DNA of 64,000 nt, from positions 1 to 64,000 of the forward strand of contig NZ_FQXJ01000011.1 of assembly GCF_900129935.1 (NCBI RefSeq), given 5' to 3'. Positions 52,661-60,650 of the stretch are shown in pieces; position 1 is the stretch's first letter, and each line of letters starts with the position of its first letter. The DNA is from Desulfosporosinus lacus DSM 15449. Its GTDB lineage: Bacteria; Bacillota; Desulfitobacteriia; Desulfitobacteriales; Desulfitobacteriaceae. The translations under genes were made by a program, and so were the position numbers. The notes beneath the pieces were generated by a model that saw only the letters and a program-made list of their open reading frames with translations, was not told the DNA's origin and ran no database searches.

Positions 52661-53479
52661 TCATGCTGATTCAATGTCGGAAAAAAAGAATACCGGCTCC
52701 TTTCGCTCTTTATACAGTTTATTTAGTCGGATTGCAGCGTCTTTGACTAGACCGGTTTTCATAGTTCGGGCGTTTTGAGGACAGTTCTTTATGCAGGCAC
52801 AACACGTGATGCATTTTTCCTGATCAACCAAATGACTATTCTCTGAATCGATAGCTCCTACAGGACACCCTTCTGCACAAATTCCGCATTGCGTACACTC
52901 ATTACTAATTGCGATGAAATCAACACTCCATAGCTTCGAATCTCCTCTATAGGGATAGTTGCCAGGTATATTTAGATCAGAAATGTGATCGACTGATGAA
53001 ACAGATAGTAGTTTTTCCTTTATTTTACGTCCGAATAATTCTGCGTGATTTAAGTCACTTGCATCAGGACTGGCTTCTGCTATCGGTGTTTCGGAACTAG
53101 AAAAGGAGTGTTCTCCAATATAGGCTGCACAGGCGATCGGTATACATCCGCGTACTGTCAGAATATCTTTAAGCTCAAGTAGGGCATCGTCATACGCACG
53201 ATTACCATAAACGACGACACATACAGCAGGTGTATTACGAGCTTTAATCTCATGTAGCCATTCAATTAAAAGTAAAGGCACTCTTCCCATATAAACTGGC
53301 ACAGCAACAACAAGTAATTCATTTTCTGATGTTTGTAATGGGTGTTTTCTCGCAGCTGGTTGGGTAATATCTATTAGTTCTACAGTGTTGTGATTAATTC
53401 CGCGAGCAATACCTTGAATAATCGCTTTTGTTGTCCCCGTCGGTGAAAAACAAACCAGCTTTAGTGATTGTATTTTCAT
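52661..53479 (-). CDS. EFR1-type flavodoxin-ferredoxin fusion protein
   Basis: A 272-residue protein with an N-terminal flavodoxin-like FMN domain (about 1-165; loop SPTGTTKAI binds the phosphate) and a C-terminal double-cubane ferredoxin domain (about 185-250; CTQCGICAEGCPVGAID and CITCCACIKNCPQ). This is the layout of EFR1-family ferrodoxins, cytosolic electron carriers of anaerobes. It is divergently transcribed from the MmyB-like regulator at 53629, which may control it. Confidence 0.9.
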   Translation of the reverse strand: MKIQSLKLVCFSPTGTTKAIIQGIARGINHNTVELIDITQPAARKHPLQTSENELLVVAVPVYMGRVPLLLIEWLHEIKARNTPAVCVVVYGNRAYDDALLELKDILTVRGCIPIACAAYIGEHSFSSSETPIAEASPDASDLNHAELFGRKIKEKLLSVSSVDHISDLNIPGNYPYRGDSKLWSVDFIAISNECTQCGICAEGCPVGAIDSENSHLVDQEKCITCCACIKNCPQNARTMKTGLVKDAAIRLNKLYKERKEPVFFFSDIESA

Positions 53480-53628
53480 TAGATGCCCTCCTTTAAATCT
53501 TTAGACTTTCTGCAGTTAAAAAGCATTTTTATTCGTTTTACAAATTCTTCATGAATTACAGTAATACAAATCTTATAATGTTACTAGGAGTGAGATTATA
53601 ATGGTATAAATTATACTAGATAGGATTG

Positions 53629-54471
53629 ATGACGAGTTTGAATAATGAGAAACATCGATATAAAGAGCTAGGGGATTTTTTAAAAACCCGAAGAGCCAGA
53701 ACTTTACCCTCACAAGTGGGACTTTCATCAGCAACCCGCCGCCGTACTCCTGGTTTGAGAAGAGAGGAAGTCGCCCAGTTAGCTGGTATTGGGTTGACTT
53801 GGTATACATGGCTTGAACAAGGAAGACCTATTCATGTTTCAACTCAAGTAATAGAAAGCTTAGCTAGAGTTTTATTGCTTGATAAACAAGAACGCATTCA
53901 TTTGTACCTTTTAGCGAATCAGCCCCTTCCGGCAGATATACCGGGCTATCAAGGATCAGTAAGTCCGATACTTCAGCATGTTCTGGATAGTTTAATACTC
54001 TGCCCATCTCTTGTCATGGATCAGAAGTGGAATGTTATTGCTTGGAATAAAGCAGCATGTTTAATTTTTGGTGATTTCAATGAAATGAACCTTCGCGAAC
54101 GAAATATAGTATGGGCGATGTTCACAGATAATAAATATAAACAGTTATATGCCGACTGGAATCTGTATGCCAAGGGTCTGGTGGGCCGATTCCGTTCAAT
54201 GTGTGGGCAATATATTGAAGATTCATGGCTTGCTCAGTTTATCGATGATCTTAAAATGCAAAGCACTGAATTTAATTTATGGTGGTCTTTACATGAAATT
54301 GAGAGTAATAAAGAAATTTACAAGCAATTGAATCATCCTGTTGCGGGAATATTAGATTTCGAGGTTAGTAATTTTGACGTTTCAGACAATTCTGGCTTAA
54401 AATTGATTGTTCATATACCTTTATCGGAATCAGATACTGCTACAAAAATGAAATCATTGTTGGATGAGTAA
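53629..54471 (+). CDS. XRE regulator with MmyB-like ligand-binding domain
   Basis: A 280-residue regulator with an N-terminal helix-turn-helix containing the MmyB-type block RRTPGLRREEVAQLAGIGLTW, then a PAS-like C-terminal domain (about 110-270; WNVIAWNKAACLIFGDF, WSLHEIESN, KQLNHPVAGILDFEVSNF) that in this family binds fatty-acid-like ligands. It is divergent from the EFR1 gene across 150 bp of AT-rich promoter DNA, the usual arrangement for MmyB-like regulators that control the neighbouring redox gene. ATG 53629 is preferred over the adjoining TTG. Confidence 0.9.
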   Translation: MTSLNNEKHRYKELGDFLKTRRARTLPSQVGLSSATRRRTPGLRREEVAQLAGIGLTWYTWLEQGRPIHVSTQVIESLARVLLLDKQERIHLYLLANQPLPADIPGYQGSVSPILQHVLDSLILCPSLVMDQKWNVIAWNKAACLIFGDFNEMNLRERNIVWAMFTDNKYKQLYADWNLYAKGLVGRFRSMCGQYIEDSWLAQFIDDLKMQSTEFNLWWSLHEIESNKEIYKQLNHPVAGILDFEVSNFDVSDNSGLKLIVHIPLSESDTATKMKSLLDE

Positions 54472-54657
54472 CAAGTTATGTGCCAGCGTTGATGATCGTT
54501 ATGCGGCAGTCATTGAAAATTCGCCCATATATTCTATTCCGGAACTGTTTAAGCACGCGGCCAGAGGACAGCAACTGAGACGAATAGGTTAATAGGAATA
54601 AGAGAATCCGGTAGTTTATGGGGAAGTTAACATGGGAAGTTTATAGGAGGGTCGGAA

Positions 54658-54801
54658 ATGAGTTCGAACTGCGAAAATTGTAAGATGCGTATCAAAGCAG
54701 AACAGAAGCCAAATTCATTTTTAGCGAAATTCTGGCGCTGGCATACTCGATGGTGCCCAGGCTGGAAAGCGTACCAGAAGGAATTAACAGGAAAAAAGTA
54801 A
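54658..54801 (+). CDS. Small Cys/Trp-rich conserved protein
   Basis: A 47-residue frame preceded by an excellent TAGGAGGGTCGGAA site. It starts MSSNCENCKMRIKAEQKPNS and has the signature WRWHTRWCPGWKAY. A Cys-x-x-Cys pair plus a third Cys and several His and Trp suggest metal binding. Similar small proteins occur in Clostridia to my recollection, without known function. It lies alone between the MmyB-like regulator and a helicase remnant. Confidence 0.55.
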   Translation: MSSNCENCKMRIKAEQKPNSFLAKFWRWHTRWCPGWKAYQKELTGKK

Positions 54802-54831
54802 GATGAATTTTAGGGACAAGACTCACAAGTT

Positions 54832-54993
54832 ATGAAGACGAAGGGACTGGAATTTGACGAGGTCATTATCCCTGCGGCCAACAGCAAGACTTACGCCAGC
54901 AATTATGACCGCAGCCTTCTCTACATTGACCTGCTCCGGCGAGCTGACCCGGCTGATCGACGGAGATACCGAGGAGGTGGGGCGGGGTGCATA
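54832..54993 (+). pseudogene. Remnant of a UvrD/HelD-type helicase C-terminus
   Basis: The frame MKTKGLEFDEVIIPAANSKT, then YDRSLLYID, is helicase motif V/VI (KGLEFDEVI; normally followed by CTRA). The DNA then jumps, one frame over, to SGELTRLIDGDTEEVGRGA, the usual tail of such helicases. A deletion removed the CTRA region and shifted the frame. Over 90% of the gene is missing. Confidence 0.6.
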
Positions 54994-55045
54994 ATGAGCT
55001 GGGGATCAGTGAATCTGGGCAGGGGCTGTTGAAAAAAATCGGGTT

Positions 55046-55094
55046 AATACAGAAGGTGCGGCAATCCTGAGGGATGAGCCGCACCTTCTGTATT
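55046..55094. terminator. Strong hairpin terminator
   Basis: A perfect 17-bp stem, AATACAGAAGGTGCGGC with its complement (55078-55094), and a 15-nt loop. It separates the helicase remnant from the minus-strand gene pair that follows. Confidence 0.75.
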
Positions 55095-55151
55095 GCCTTC
55101 GAATGTCTTAAGTGTATATTTTAACTGAAGATGACCCGACCATGAATAAAT

Positions 55152-55589
55152 CTACATTTCTTTCTGGTATTTATTCAGATAGTAAATGTTTGAGAAAACA
55201 ATAAACAGATAGGCGGCTACAAAGGTCAGGATCATAGACATATCCACCTGCATTAAAGCAAAGGCCAGCATCAGTGCTGCAAATACCATTAGCATCAAGT
55301 CATAGGATTTTGCTTTTGCTTTATTGCTTATGGCTATATTCCGTTCGTCTTTTGCCTCTACTTCAATTTGCTTTGCGGCTTGTGGTTCCTTTTTTAAGGC
55401 GGCGTTTTTCAGTATTTCGCCTAAGTTTTGCCCAAATAAGCCAGTTCCAATCCCTACACAAAGATATGGTAATACACGCACCATACCCTGTGCGCCCGGT
55501 ATTGATTTTATCAGTACAAGGCCTGTTACAAAAATTATTAAGCCAATTACTGAAAACACTGCATACTTATCGGATTTGCTTTTGTTCAT
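55152..55589 (-). CDS. Membrane protein paired with an XRE regulator
   Basis: A 145-residue protein with four predicted membrane helices in two pairs (about 8-27, 35-53, 95-113 and 118-136) around a charged loop (KKEPQAAKQIEVEAKDERNI). The AKDERNIAISNKAKAK stretch is shared by DUF2178/DUF6442-like membrane proteins typically encoded behind small XRE regulators. ATG 55589, after GAGGAGGTCAACA, lies within the end of the regulator gene (23-base overlap), so the two are coupled. Function unknown. Confidence 0.75.
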   Translation of the reverse strand: MNKSKSDKYAVFSVIGLIIFVTGLVLIKSIPGAQGMVRVLPYLCVGIGTGLFGQNLGEILKNAALKKEPQAAKQIEVEAKDERNIAISNKAKAKSYDLMLMVFAALMLAFALMQVDMSMILTFVAAYLFIVFSNIYYLNKYQKEM

Positions 55590-55791
55590 TGTTGACCTCC
55601 TCTTCGTAGATGAAAATGTCTTCAATACTCATGTTGAAATAACGGGCAATTTTAAAGGCTAAGAGAATTGAGGGATTGTATCTTCCGTTTTCCAAGGAGC
55701 CGATGGTTTGCCTGGATACCTCCAAAGCTGCTGCCAGCTCTTCCTGTTTGATTCCATGTGATTTGCGTATTTCCTCAAGCTTGTTTTTCAA
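55567..55791 (-). CDS. Small XRE-family regulator (YozG-like)
   Basis: A 74-residue regulator, almost entirely a helix-turn-helix: IRKSHGIKQEELAAALEVSR, then QTIGSLENGRYNPSILLAFK, and the SIEDIFIYEE tail common to this Cro/YozG group. The start is TTG at 55791 behind AGAGGTGG; longer in-frame alternatives upstream run through the promoter (55840-55868) and are rejected. It probably represses its own operon with the membrane protein. Confidence 0.88.
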   Translation of the reverse strand: MKNKLEEIRKSHGIKQEELAAALEVSRQTIGSLENGRYNPSILLAFKIARYFNMSIEDIFIYEEEVNNEQKQIR

Positions 55792-55839
55792 ATGACCACC
55801 TCTTATACTTGTAATGGAAAGTGAGCTTTCCGTAGACAT

Positions 55840-55868
55840 AAAATAGCATATAAACGCACTTGTGTCAA
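55840..55868 (-). promoter_or_regulatory. Sigma-A promoter of the XRE-membrane protein pair
   Basis: On the minus strand TTGACA (55868-55863), a 17-bp spacer and TATTTT (55845-55840). Copies of GGAAAG at 55873 and 55818 on both sides (GGAAAGTTTACTTG, GGAAAGCTCACTTTCC) may be operator half-sites for the XRE protein. Confidence 0.7.
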
Positions 55869-56075
55869 GTAAACTTTCCATGACGAGGGATACTTTGAAC
55901 AGTAGAGTGGGAATTCGTCGTTTAGCTTTTCACGCAGGAGGAAGCGGACAGATTCCCATTCCCATGAATCCTGTGTGAGTGCCCCAGCTTTATGACCTGG
56001 GGTACGACACACTATACTGAAAAAGGAAGAGTGTTTTTTTACATAGGAGTGAGAAACGGGGGGACAGGAGAATGA

Positions 56076-56146
56076 TTAGGAACCTAAATATTTCTGTTGA
56101 CATTGATAAAAAATCCTAGTATATTAAATATAAGTTAGGTACCTAA
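56076..56146 (+). promoter_or_regulatory. marR promoter with twin operators
   Basis: TTGACA (56097-56102), a 17-bp spacer and TATATT (56120-56125). It is bracketed by two near-identical palindromes, TTAGGAACCTAA (56076-56087) and TTAGGTACCTAA (56135-56146), 59 bp apart. That is the expected arrangement for autorepression by the MarR protein behind it, possibly with looping. Confidence 0.75.
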
Positions 56147-56176
56147 GTATTATTTGGAATTTTAGGAGGAAAAGAT

Positions 56177-56746
56177 ATGTCAAAAACAAATACAAATAAG
56201 TTATATCAGGCTTTGCATCGCTTAAATCGGCAGATGCACCGCTCGTACCATCGAGAAGGACACGGAAAAGGTGGACTTTATCATGGACAGGCAAACTTGC
56301 TGCGCATAATCTTGCAAAATGACGGTGCCAGCCAAAGAGATTTGGCAGAGCAACTGGATGTACGTCCGTCTTCAATGACAGAGATGCTGACAAAGCTGGA
56401 GCAGAGTGGCCTGATTCTGAGAAAACAAGATGATAAGGATCAGCGGGTAATGCGCATCTATTTAACCGAGGAGGGGAAAAAAGCGGTTGAGAAAATTGCT
56501 GAAAGCAAAGATGCCTTCGTAGAATCCTTTTTCAAGGCTTTAACAGAGGATGAACGAGAACAACTCCTTATCCTTACGGAGAAATTGTGCGCAAATTTGG
56601 AAGCGGCAGAGGATTCTCATGGAGGGGGGATGCACCGCGGACATGGCTCAGGGCATCATGGTTCGTGCCGGAAAAAAGGTATGCACCAAGGTCATGGGCA
56701 CCACAAACATCAACATCATCATTGTTGTCCCGCCGAAGGTGAGTAA
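56177..56746 (+). CDS. MarR-family regulator with a His-rich tail
   Basis: A 189-residue winged-helix protein. Recognition helix region ASQRDLAEQLDVRPSSMTEM and wing LRKQDDKDQRVMRIYLTEEG are clear. After residue about 148 the protein ends in a tail of Gly, His and Cys (HRGHGSGHHGSCRKKGMHQG, then HHKHQHHHCCPAEGE) that looks suited to bind nickel, zinc or cobalt, so the regulator may be metal-responsive or the tail may store metal. ATG 56177 follows AGGAGGAAAAG. No transporter gene follows: only a fragment at 56760. Confidence 0.88.
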   Translation: MSKTNTNKLYQALHRLNRQMHRSYHREGHGKGGLYHGQANLLRIILQNDGASQRDLAEQLDVRPSSMTEMLTKLEQSGLILRKQDDKDQRVMRIYLTEEGKKAVEKIAESKDAFVESFFKALTEDEREQLLILTEKLCANLEAAEDSHGGGMHRGHGSGHHGSCRKKGMHQGHGHHKHQHHHCCPAEGE

Positions 56747-56759
56747 GCAGAGGGTTTAG

Positions 56760-56909
56760 AATGATAGCCATGAAACTGAAAAGACAGTATTAGAAAGAGT
56801 TCGCCGTTGCAACCCACATTTAGCAAAAGAAAAGTATCTTGAAGCTTTCCAACAGATCGTGGAGAATGTACCCTGCCACCTTGTAACTGATGAGAGCGGA
56901 CTCTTATAG
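56760..56909 (+). pseudogene. Short gene fragment behind the MarR gene
   Basis: A 49-codon open stretch without a start (NDSHETEKTVLERVRRCNPH, then LAKEKYLEAFQQIVENVPC) ending in TAG. The composition is protein-like, but the family is not recognised. It may be what remains of the target gene of the MarR regulator. Confidence 0.3.
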
Positions 56910-56919
56910 TGATATTTAT

Positions 56920-56957
56920 AACCTTTCCGAACTTAATTGTTAGGGAAGGTTTTTGTT
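56920..56957 (+). terminator. Rho-independent terminator
   Basis: AACCTTTCC (56920-56928) pairs with GGGAAGGTT (56943-56951) with one wobble, followed by a T-rich run. It closes the marR transcript. 56958-57141 holds only a further short coding-like shard. Confidence 0.65.
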
Positions 56958-57141
56958 TTGTATGATTCCTACGGCTGAAATCAGCCAACGAGCTCGAAAA
57001 GAATATATTACAGCTTTAAAATTTGCACTGTAAAATAATTATCACATACGTTTTATCTGTTTAGTGCAGAGTATCATCGAGATTGGGATCAAAGAAAGGA
57101 CTATGCTTAAGCTTGCCCCAAAGGTCGCAGTGAGCTAAAAG

Positions 57142-57180
57142 ATTGATAATTATCGCACGATATTATATAATTATCGTGCG
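57142..57180 (+). promoter_or_regulatory. Promoter and operator of the Phd-Uma2 gene
   Basis: TTGATA (57142-57147), a 17-bp spacer and TATAAT (57165-57170). Inverted arms TCGCACGATA (57152-57161) and TATCGTGCGA (57171-57180) straddle the -10 box. Phd/YefM antitoxins repress their own promoters through such palindromes, and the encoded fusion protein keeps the Phd DNA-binding part. Confidence 0.85.
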
Positions 57181-57194
57181 AGGTGATTAGAATT

Positions 57195-57965
57195 ATGAAC
57201 GATATAGATAATGAAGGTCATCAAAAATCGAACAATATAATTACAGCCACGGAGCTTAAAAGCAATCTCGGGACATATTTGGATTATGTAATCGATAATA
57301 ATGAAGTGGTAATTACCAAAAACGGTAAAAAAGCGGTGAGACTCACACCTTACCTCACAGATAGCGATCGCTATTTTCTGATAAAGGAGAAGGCTTTGGA
57401 CTACCAGTATGGAGGAAAAAAAGTCTCCTATGAGGAATTTAGGGAAATCTACGAAAAAAGCGATATGCGCATGGAATTCATCAACGGTGAAATTGTGCTA
57501 TTAAGCTCGCCAAGCATTATCCATCAAGAAATCTCGGGAAACTTATATGTTGGATTCAAGGAGTATCTCAAAGGGAAAGGATGTAAGGTATTTTATGCCC
57601 CTTTCGATGTACATTTCCGGAAAGAAGGTTTCAAAGACCCTGATGTAATGCAGCCCGATCTGCTTGTTGCTTGTGATGTGGCTGAGACCACCGATGAAAA
57701 AGGCCGATATATGGGCACGCCGGTTTTGGTTGTTGAGATCTTATCGCCAAGCACCAGGTCTAAAGATATGGTGGATAAGCTGAATACCTATATGATTTCC
57801 GGGGTCAGGGAGTTTTGGATTGTTGATCCTGATCAGGAGATTATAGTGGTTTACGGGTTTAAGGACCTGGATATTGATCTTTTTCGGACCTATAGGAAAC
57901 AGGAAACAGTTCGGTCGTATTGGTTTCCTGATTTAGAAGTTTCAGGGACTCTGATTTTCCCTTAA
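57195..57965 (+). CDS. Phd/YefM antitoxin-like domain fused to Uma2-type nuclease domain
   Basis: A 256-residue two-domain protein. Residues about 12-55 are a Phd/YefM-type DNA-binding domain (NIITATELKSNLGTYLDYVI, VVITKNGKKAVRLTP). Residues about 70-250 are a Uma2/DUF820 PD-(D/E)XK-like domain (MRMEFINGEIVLLSSPS, PDVMQPDLLVACD, TPVLVVEILSPSTRSKD, REFWIVDPDQEIIVVY). The presumed nuclease acids are Asp in MQPDL and Glu in VVEIL. ATG 57195 follows GCGAGGTG. It stands alone, with its own operator, and may be a single-chain self-regulating toxin-antitoxin or a repurposed regulator. Confidence 0.82.
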   Translation: MNDIDNEGHQKSNNIITATELKSNLGTYLDYVIDNNEVVITKNGKKAVRLTPYLTDSDRYFLIKEKALDYQYGGKKVSYEEFREIYEKSDMRMEFINGEIVLLSSPSIIHQEISGNLYVGFKEYLKGKGCKVFYAPFDVHFRKEGFKDPDVMQPDLLVACDVAETTDEKGRYMGTPVLVVEILSPSTRSKDMVDKLNTYMISGVREFWIVDPDQEIIVVYGFKDLDIDLFRTYRKQETVRSYWFPDLEVSGTLIFP

Positions 57966-58026
57966 ATCCTCTGGGGAGGTACACGGGAAATACAATAAGT
58001 ATAATATTAGTGATCATACTTCCAAA

Positions 58027-58929
58027 GTGGCTGCCGCTGATACGACGCAAGTAATTCCAGTCACAGAAGCCGCTGTATATGAGACATCAGAACAAACTAC
58101 CAACAAAACGAAGATTACAAATACCAGAGATTCGACACTGAGCGAAATTAGCAGGCAAGTTGATGCAAAAATAAGTAATTTTCGAGAAATCGTTGATAGA
58201 ATCAAAGACCAATATTCGGATGTCTATGTTAACGGCATTCGTGTCAGTATCTCATTTGGTTGGGATGCAAAGAAAGAAACCGATCAAGATATACTAAAAG
58301 TCCTCAAAAGTGCGGAGGATAATATGTATAAACATAAGATTATTGAGAATGAAAGTTTACGGGATAATACAATAAGTACAATTATTCGTACTCTACACGA
58401 AAAGAATCCAAGGGAAGAGCAACACTCTCAAAGAGTTAGCGAGATCTGCCAATTTATAGGAAAGGCAATGGGCTTGTCAGAAATTGAAGTAAGTAGGCTT
58501 AAAGTAGTCGGACTCCTTCATGATATAGGGAAAATCGCAATCGAAGAGCGTTTTTTTAATAAACCTGGAAAACTTACAGAGCAGGAGAAAAATGAAAGTA
58601 GTCGGCATCCTGACATCGGATATAGAATACTCAGCTCATCGTTTAGCATGTTAGATTTAGCAGATTATATCTTGGCACATCATGAAAGATGGGATGGTGC
58701 AGGATATCCGAAAGGTTTAAAAGGTGATGCTATCCCTATGGTATCGAGAATCATCGCTTTGGCTGACACTTATGATGCAATGACCAGTGAACGATCATAC
58801 CGGAATGCATTGAGTGAAGCAGAAGCCCTTGCTGAAATTCGAAATAACTCTGGTTCCCAGTTCGATCCGGAAATCGCAAGAATATTTATTGAAAAGGTAC
58901 TAAATAAACCATGGAGGGTAGTGGAATAA
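58027..58929 (+). CDS. HD-GYP phosphodiesterase, N-terminally truncated GGDEF-HD-GYP protein
   Basis: Residues about 128-290 form a complete HD-GYP domain (HSQRVSEICQF, GLLHDIGKIAI, HHERWDGAGYPKGLKGD, ALADTYDAMTSERSYR), which hydrolyses cyclic di-GMP. Before it, VRVSISFGWDAKKETDQDIL and KSAEDNMYKHK are the last quarter of a GGDEF domain with its catalytic part missing. The first 40 residues (MAAADTTQVIPVTEAAVYET) look unrelated, and there is no ribosome site before GTG 58027. A larger sensor protein seems to have lost its front half; whether this piece is expressed is doubtful. Confidence 0.65.
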   Translation: MAAADTTQVIPVTEAAVYETSEQTTNKTKITNTRDSTLSEISRQVDAKISNFREIVDRIKDQYSDVYVNGIRVSISFGWDAKKETDQDILKVLKSAEDNMYKHKIIENESLRDNTISTIIRTLHEKNPREEQHSQRVSEICQFIGKAMGLSEIEVSRLKVVGLLHDIGKIAIEERFFNKPGKLTEQEKNESSRHPDIGYRILSSSFSMLDLADYILAHHERWDGAGYPKGLKGDAIPMVSRIIALADTYDAMTSERSYRNALSEAEALAEIRNNSGSQFDPEIARIFIEKVLNKPWRVVE

Positions 58930-59403
58930 TTAGGGTAACTGTTACTTCGAATGCACTTTCAAAAAGAGTGTGATTGATTTCTTGATGAAGTCGTTGAAGG
59001 AGAATGTGCATGCGGAGAATGAGCAGGCATAAGATTCCTACATCCAACAGGCAGAGCAAATAAAGGCTCTCCCAGATACAAATCTAAAAATGACCGTCGA
59101 AAAGTAATCAAGAGAGCCTTTATGAAGCGGCTATTCATAAGCCTTTAGTCACTGGCAAAATGGATCGGTTACGAAAATTTTTCTTAATTGCTACGTACAT
59201 TGTGCCTGCAGCAATTCTTAACCGACCATTACTTAATTCCTCACAGTAAATATGCCATTATTTACATTGGTACGGATGATATCAATACCTTGTAGTCCAA
59301 GTATTATTGTCGTAAAATCAAAGACGGTATTACTATTCGATATACCCGCTTAATTTGTTTTTTATTAGCGTAATAATTGTGGATAAAGGATAGAACGCAA
59401 TGG
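58930..59403. other. Gene-poor region with coding debris
   Basis: Broken frames include VIDFLMKSLKENVHAENEQA near 58970-59030 and IDRLRKFFLIATYIVPAAIL near 59162-59225; the second recalls the C-terminus of some DDE transposases. ATAAAGGCTCTC (59060-59071) and GAGAGCCTTTAT (59112-59123) form a perfect 12-bp inverted repeat 40 bp apart. No intact gene is seen. Confidence 0.35.
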
Positions 59404-59459
59404 AATATGCAACTAATATTTAGTTGCATATTTTTATCTTTGATAATATATTAAAGATA
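59404..59459 (+). promoter_or_regulatory. Two palindromes upstream of hicAB
   Basis: AATATGCAACTAA and TTAGTTGCATATT (59404-59432) form a 13-bp stem with a 3-nt centre and a T-rich run behind; ATCTTT and AAAGAT (59437-59459) flank an AT-rich centre. They are candidate operators for HicB, or a terminator for upstream transcription. Confidence 0.5.
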
Positions 59460-59470
59460 AGAGGTGCACG

Positions 59471-59728
59471 ATGAGCAAAAGAGATAAACTTATAGACAGA
59501 TTGCTTAATAGACCTATCGACTTTGAATATGATGAAGCAAGAAGTCTGTTAGCGAAATTTGGTTACAAAGAAGACAACAGGGGGCGTACTTCGGGGTCGA
59601 GGGTTGCTTTCGCCCACTGTGAAACAGGACATATTATAAGACTTCATAAACCGCATCCGGGAAATATATTGAAGAAATATCAAGTCGAGCAGTTGATTGA
59701 AGAGTTGAAAAATCAGGGAGTGATTTGA
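59471..59728 (+). CDS. hicA: HicA-family toxin
   Basis: An 85-residue HicA-like mRNA interferase with the double-stranded-RNA-binding fold. Typical blocks are DFEYDEARSLLAKFGYKE, TSGSRVAFAH and the C-terminal HPGNILKKYQVEQLIEELKN. This matches the subgroup with GSR rather than the GSH motif around the catalytic histidine, so the active-site histidine may lie nearby (FAH). ATG 59471 follows AGAGGTG. The stop overlaps the hicB leader. Confidence 0.9.
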   Translation: MSKRDKLIDRLLNRPIDFEYDEARSLLAKFGYKEDNRGRTSGSRVAFAHCETGHIIRLHKPHPGNILKKYQVEQLIEELKNQGVI

Positions 59729-59730
59729 TT

Positions 59731-60075
59731 ATGAAAGATGTGATGATATACAAAGATTATATTGGTTCAGTGCATTACAGCACAGAAGACGAGATTTTTT
59801 ATGGCAAGATTGAAGGCATAAATGATTCAATCAGTTATGAAGGCAGTAGTGTCAGCGAACTAAAGTCAGCATTTGAAGAAGCGGTTGAGGATTATCTTGA
59901 ACTGTGCAATTTGAACGGTAAAGAACCGGAAAAGATGTATAAAGGTAGCTTTAATGTAAGGATAACCCCTGAGCTTCATAAACAGGCAGCCCAAAGGGCC
60001 TTGATAGAGGGCAAATCATTAAATCAGTATGTTGAAGAAGCAATAGAACAGTATTCAGTAAAAGAACAAAAATGA
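59731..60075 (+). CDS. hicB: HicB-family antitoxin
   Basis: A 114-residue antitoxin with an N-terminal partial RNase-H-like domain (YIGSVHYSTEDEIFYGKIEG, then SAFEEAVEDYLELC) and a C-terminal ribbon-helix-helix DNA-binding part (FNVRITPELHKQAAQRALIE, then LNQYVEEAIEQY) that should repress the hicAB promoter. GGGAGTG precedes ATG 59731. It is the direct partner of hicA. Immediately after its stop begins a chimeric frame. Confidence 0.92.
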   Translation: MKDVMIYKDYIGSVHYSTEDEIFYGKIEGINDSISYEGSSVSELKSAFEEAVEDYLELCNLNGKEPEKMYKGSFNVRITPELHKQAAQRALIEGKSLNQYVEEAIEQYSVKEQK

Positions 60076-60078
60076 AAA

Positions 60079-60390
60079 TTGTGCGAGGAAGGCCGGATTA
60101 ACAGCGTAGTTCGGTTCAGCAAGGTATTATGGGCAATTCCCAAAGATACCATAGCGGCGGGTCGTCGTCATACAGTTGGTCTTAAATCTGACGGAACGGT
60201 GACGTGTGTGGGTAATAATCGGTATGGCCAATGCGGTGTAAGCGACGGGTGCGATATTGTGGCGGTTGCTGTCGGTTACCTTCATACCGTCGGTCTTAAA
60301 TCGGATGGTATGGTGGTGGCTGTGGGTGATAATGAATATGGCCAATGCGATGTAAGCGGTTGGCGTGGCATACAACTGCCCTGTAATTAG
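60079..60390 (+). pseudogene. Chimera: tail of a small HTH protein joined to RCC1-like repeats
   Basis: The frame starts with CEEGRINSVVRFSKVLWAIP, the second half of excisionase-like helix-turn-helix proteins (compare QKLCEEGRI in the gene at 60651), and after about 30 residues changes to RCC1-type repeats: RHTVGLKSDGTVTCVGNNRY, GQCGVS, then HTVGLKSDGMVVAVGDNEY and GQCDVSGWRGI. Only about one and a half repeats remain of a propeller that needs seven. No proper start or ribosome site is present. It is a recombination product, probably silent. Confidence 0.6.
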
Positions 60391-60522
60391 TTTTCATCAT
60401 TTATCCAGTCGACTGTTTCTGAAATATGGCCTTCTGCCAAGGGGATACCAGAGGGGTACGGCATCTCCTCAAGGCACCTAGAGATGATCGTCGTGATAGA
60501 GCGTAAATAGATATCAGCGGCT

Positions 60523-60550
60523 ATGGGGCAATTCGCCCCATTTATTTTTT
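60523..60550 (+). terminator. Rho-independent terminator
   Basis: TGGGGC (60524-60529) pairs with GCCCCA (60535-60540), followed by TTTATTTTTT. It lies between the two chimeric frames. Confidence 0.75.
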
Positions 60551-60650
60551 GCCTTTTTACGTTTTTGAGTGTCCACAGCAGATCATTGCCCTGATATTAT
60601 TCGTTATAACGTATATAATAAAATAAAAGGTTCGATCCAAGGAGGAACTC

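Noticed and set aside
29563-60486. Shared TCCTCAAGGCAC(G/C)TAGAGA at 29561 and 60465
   Set aside because: Too short and with no extended flanking similarity; may be chance or a worn repeat.
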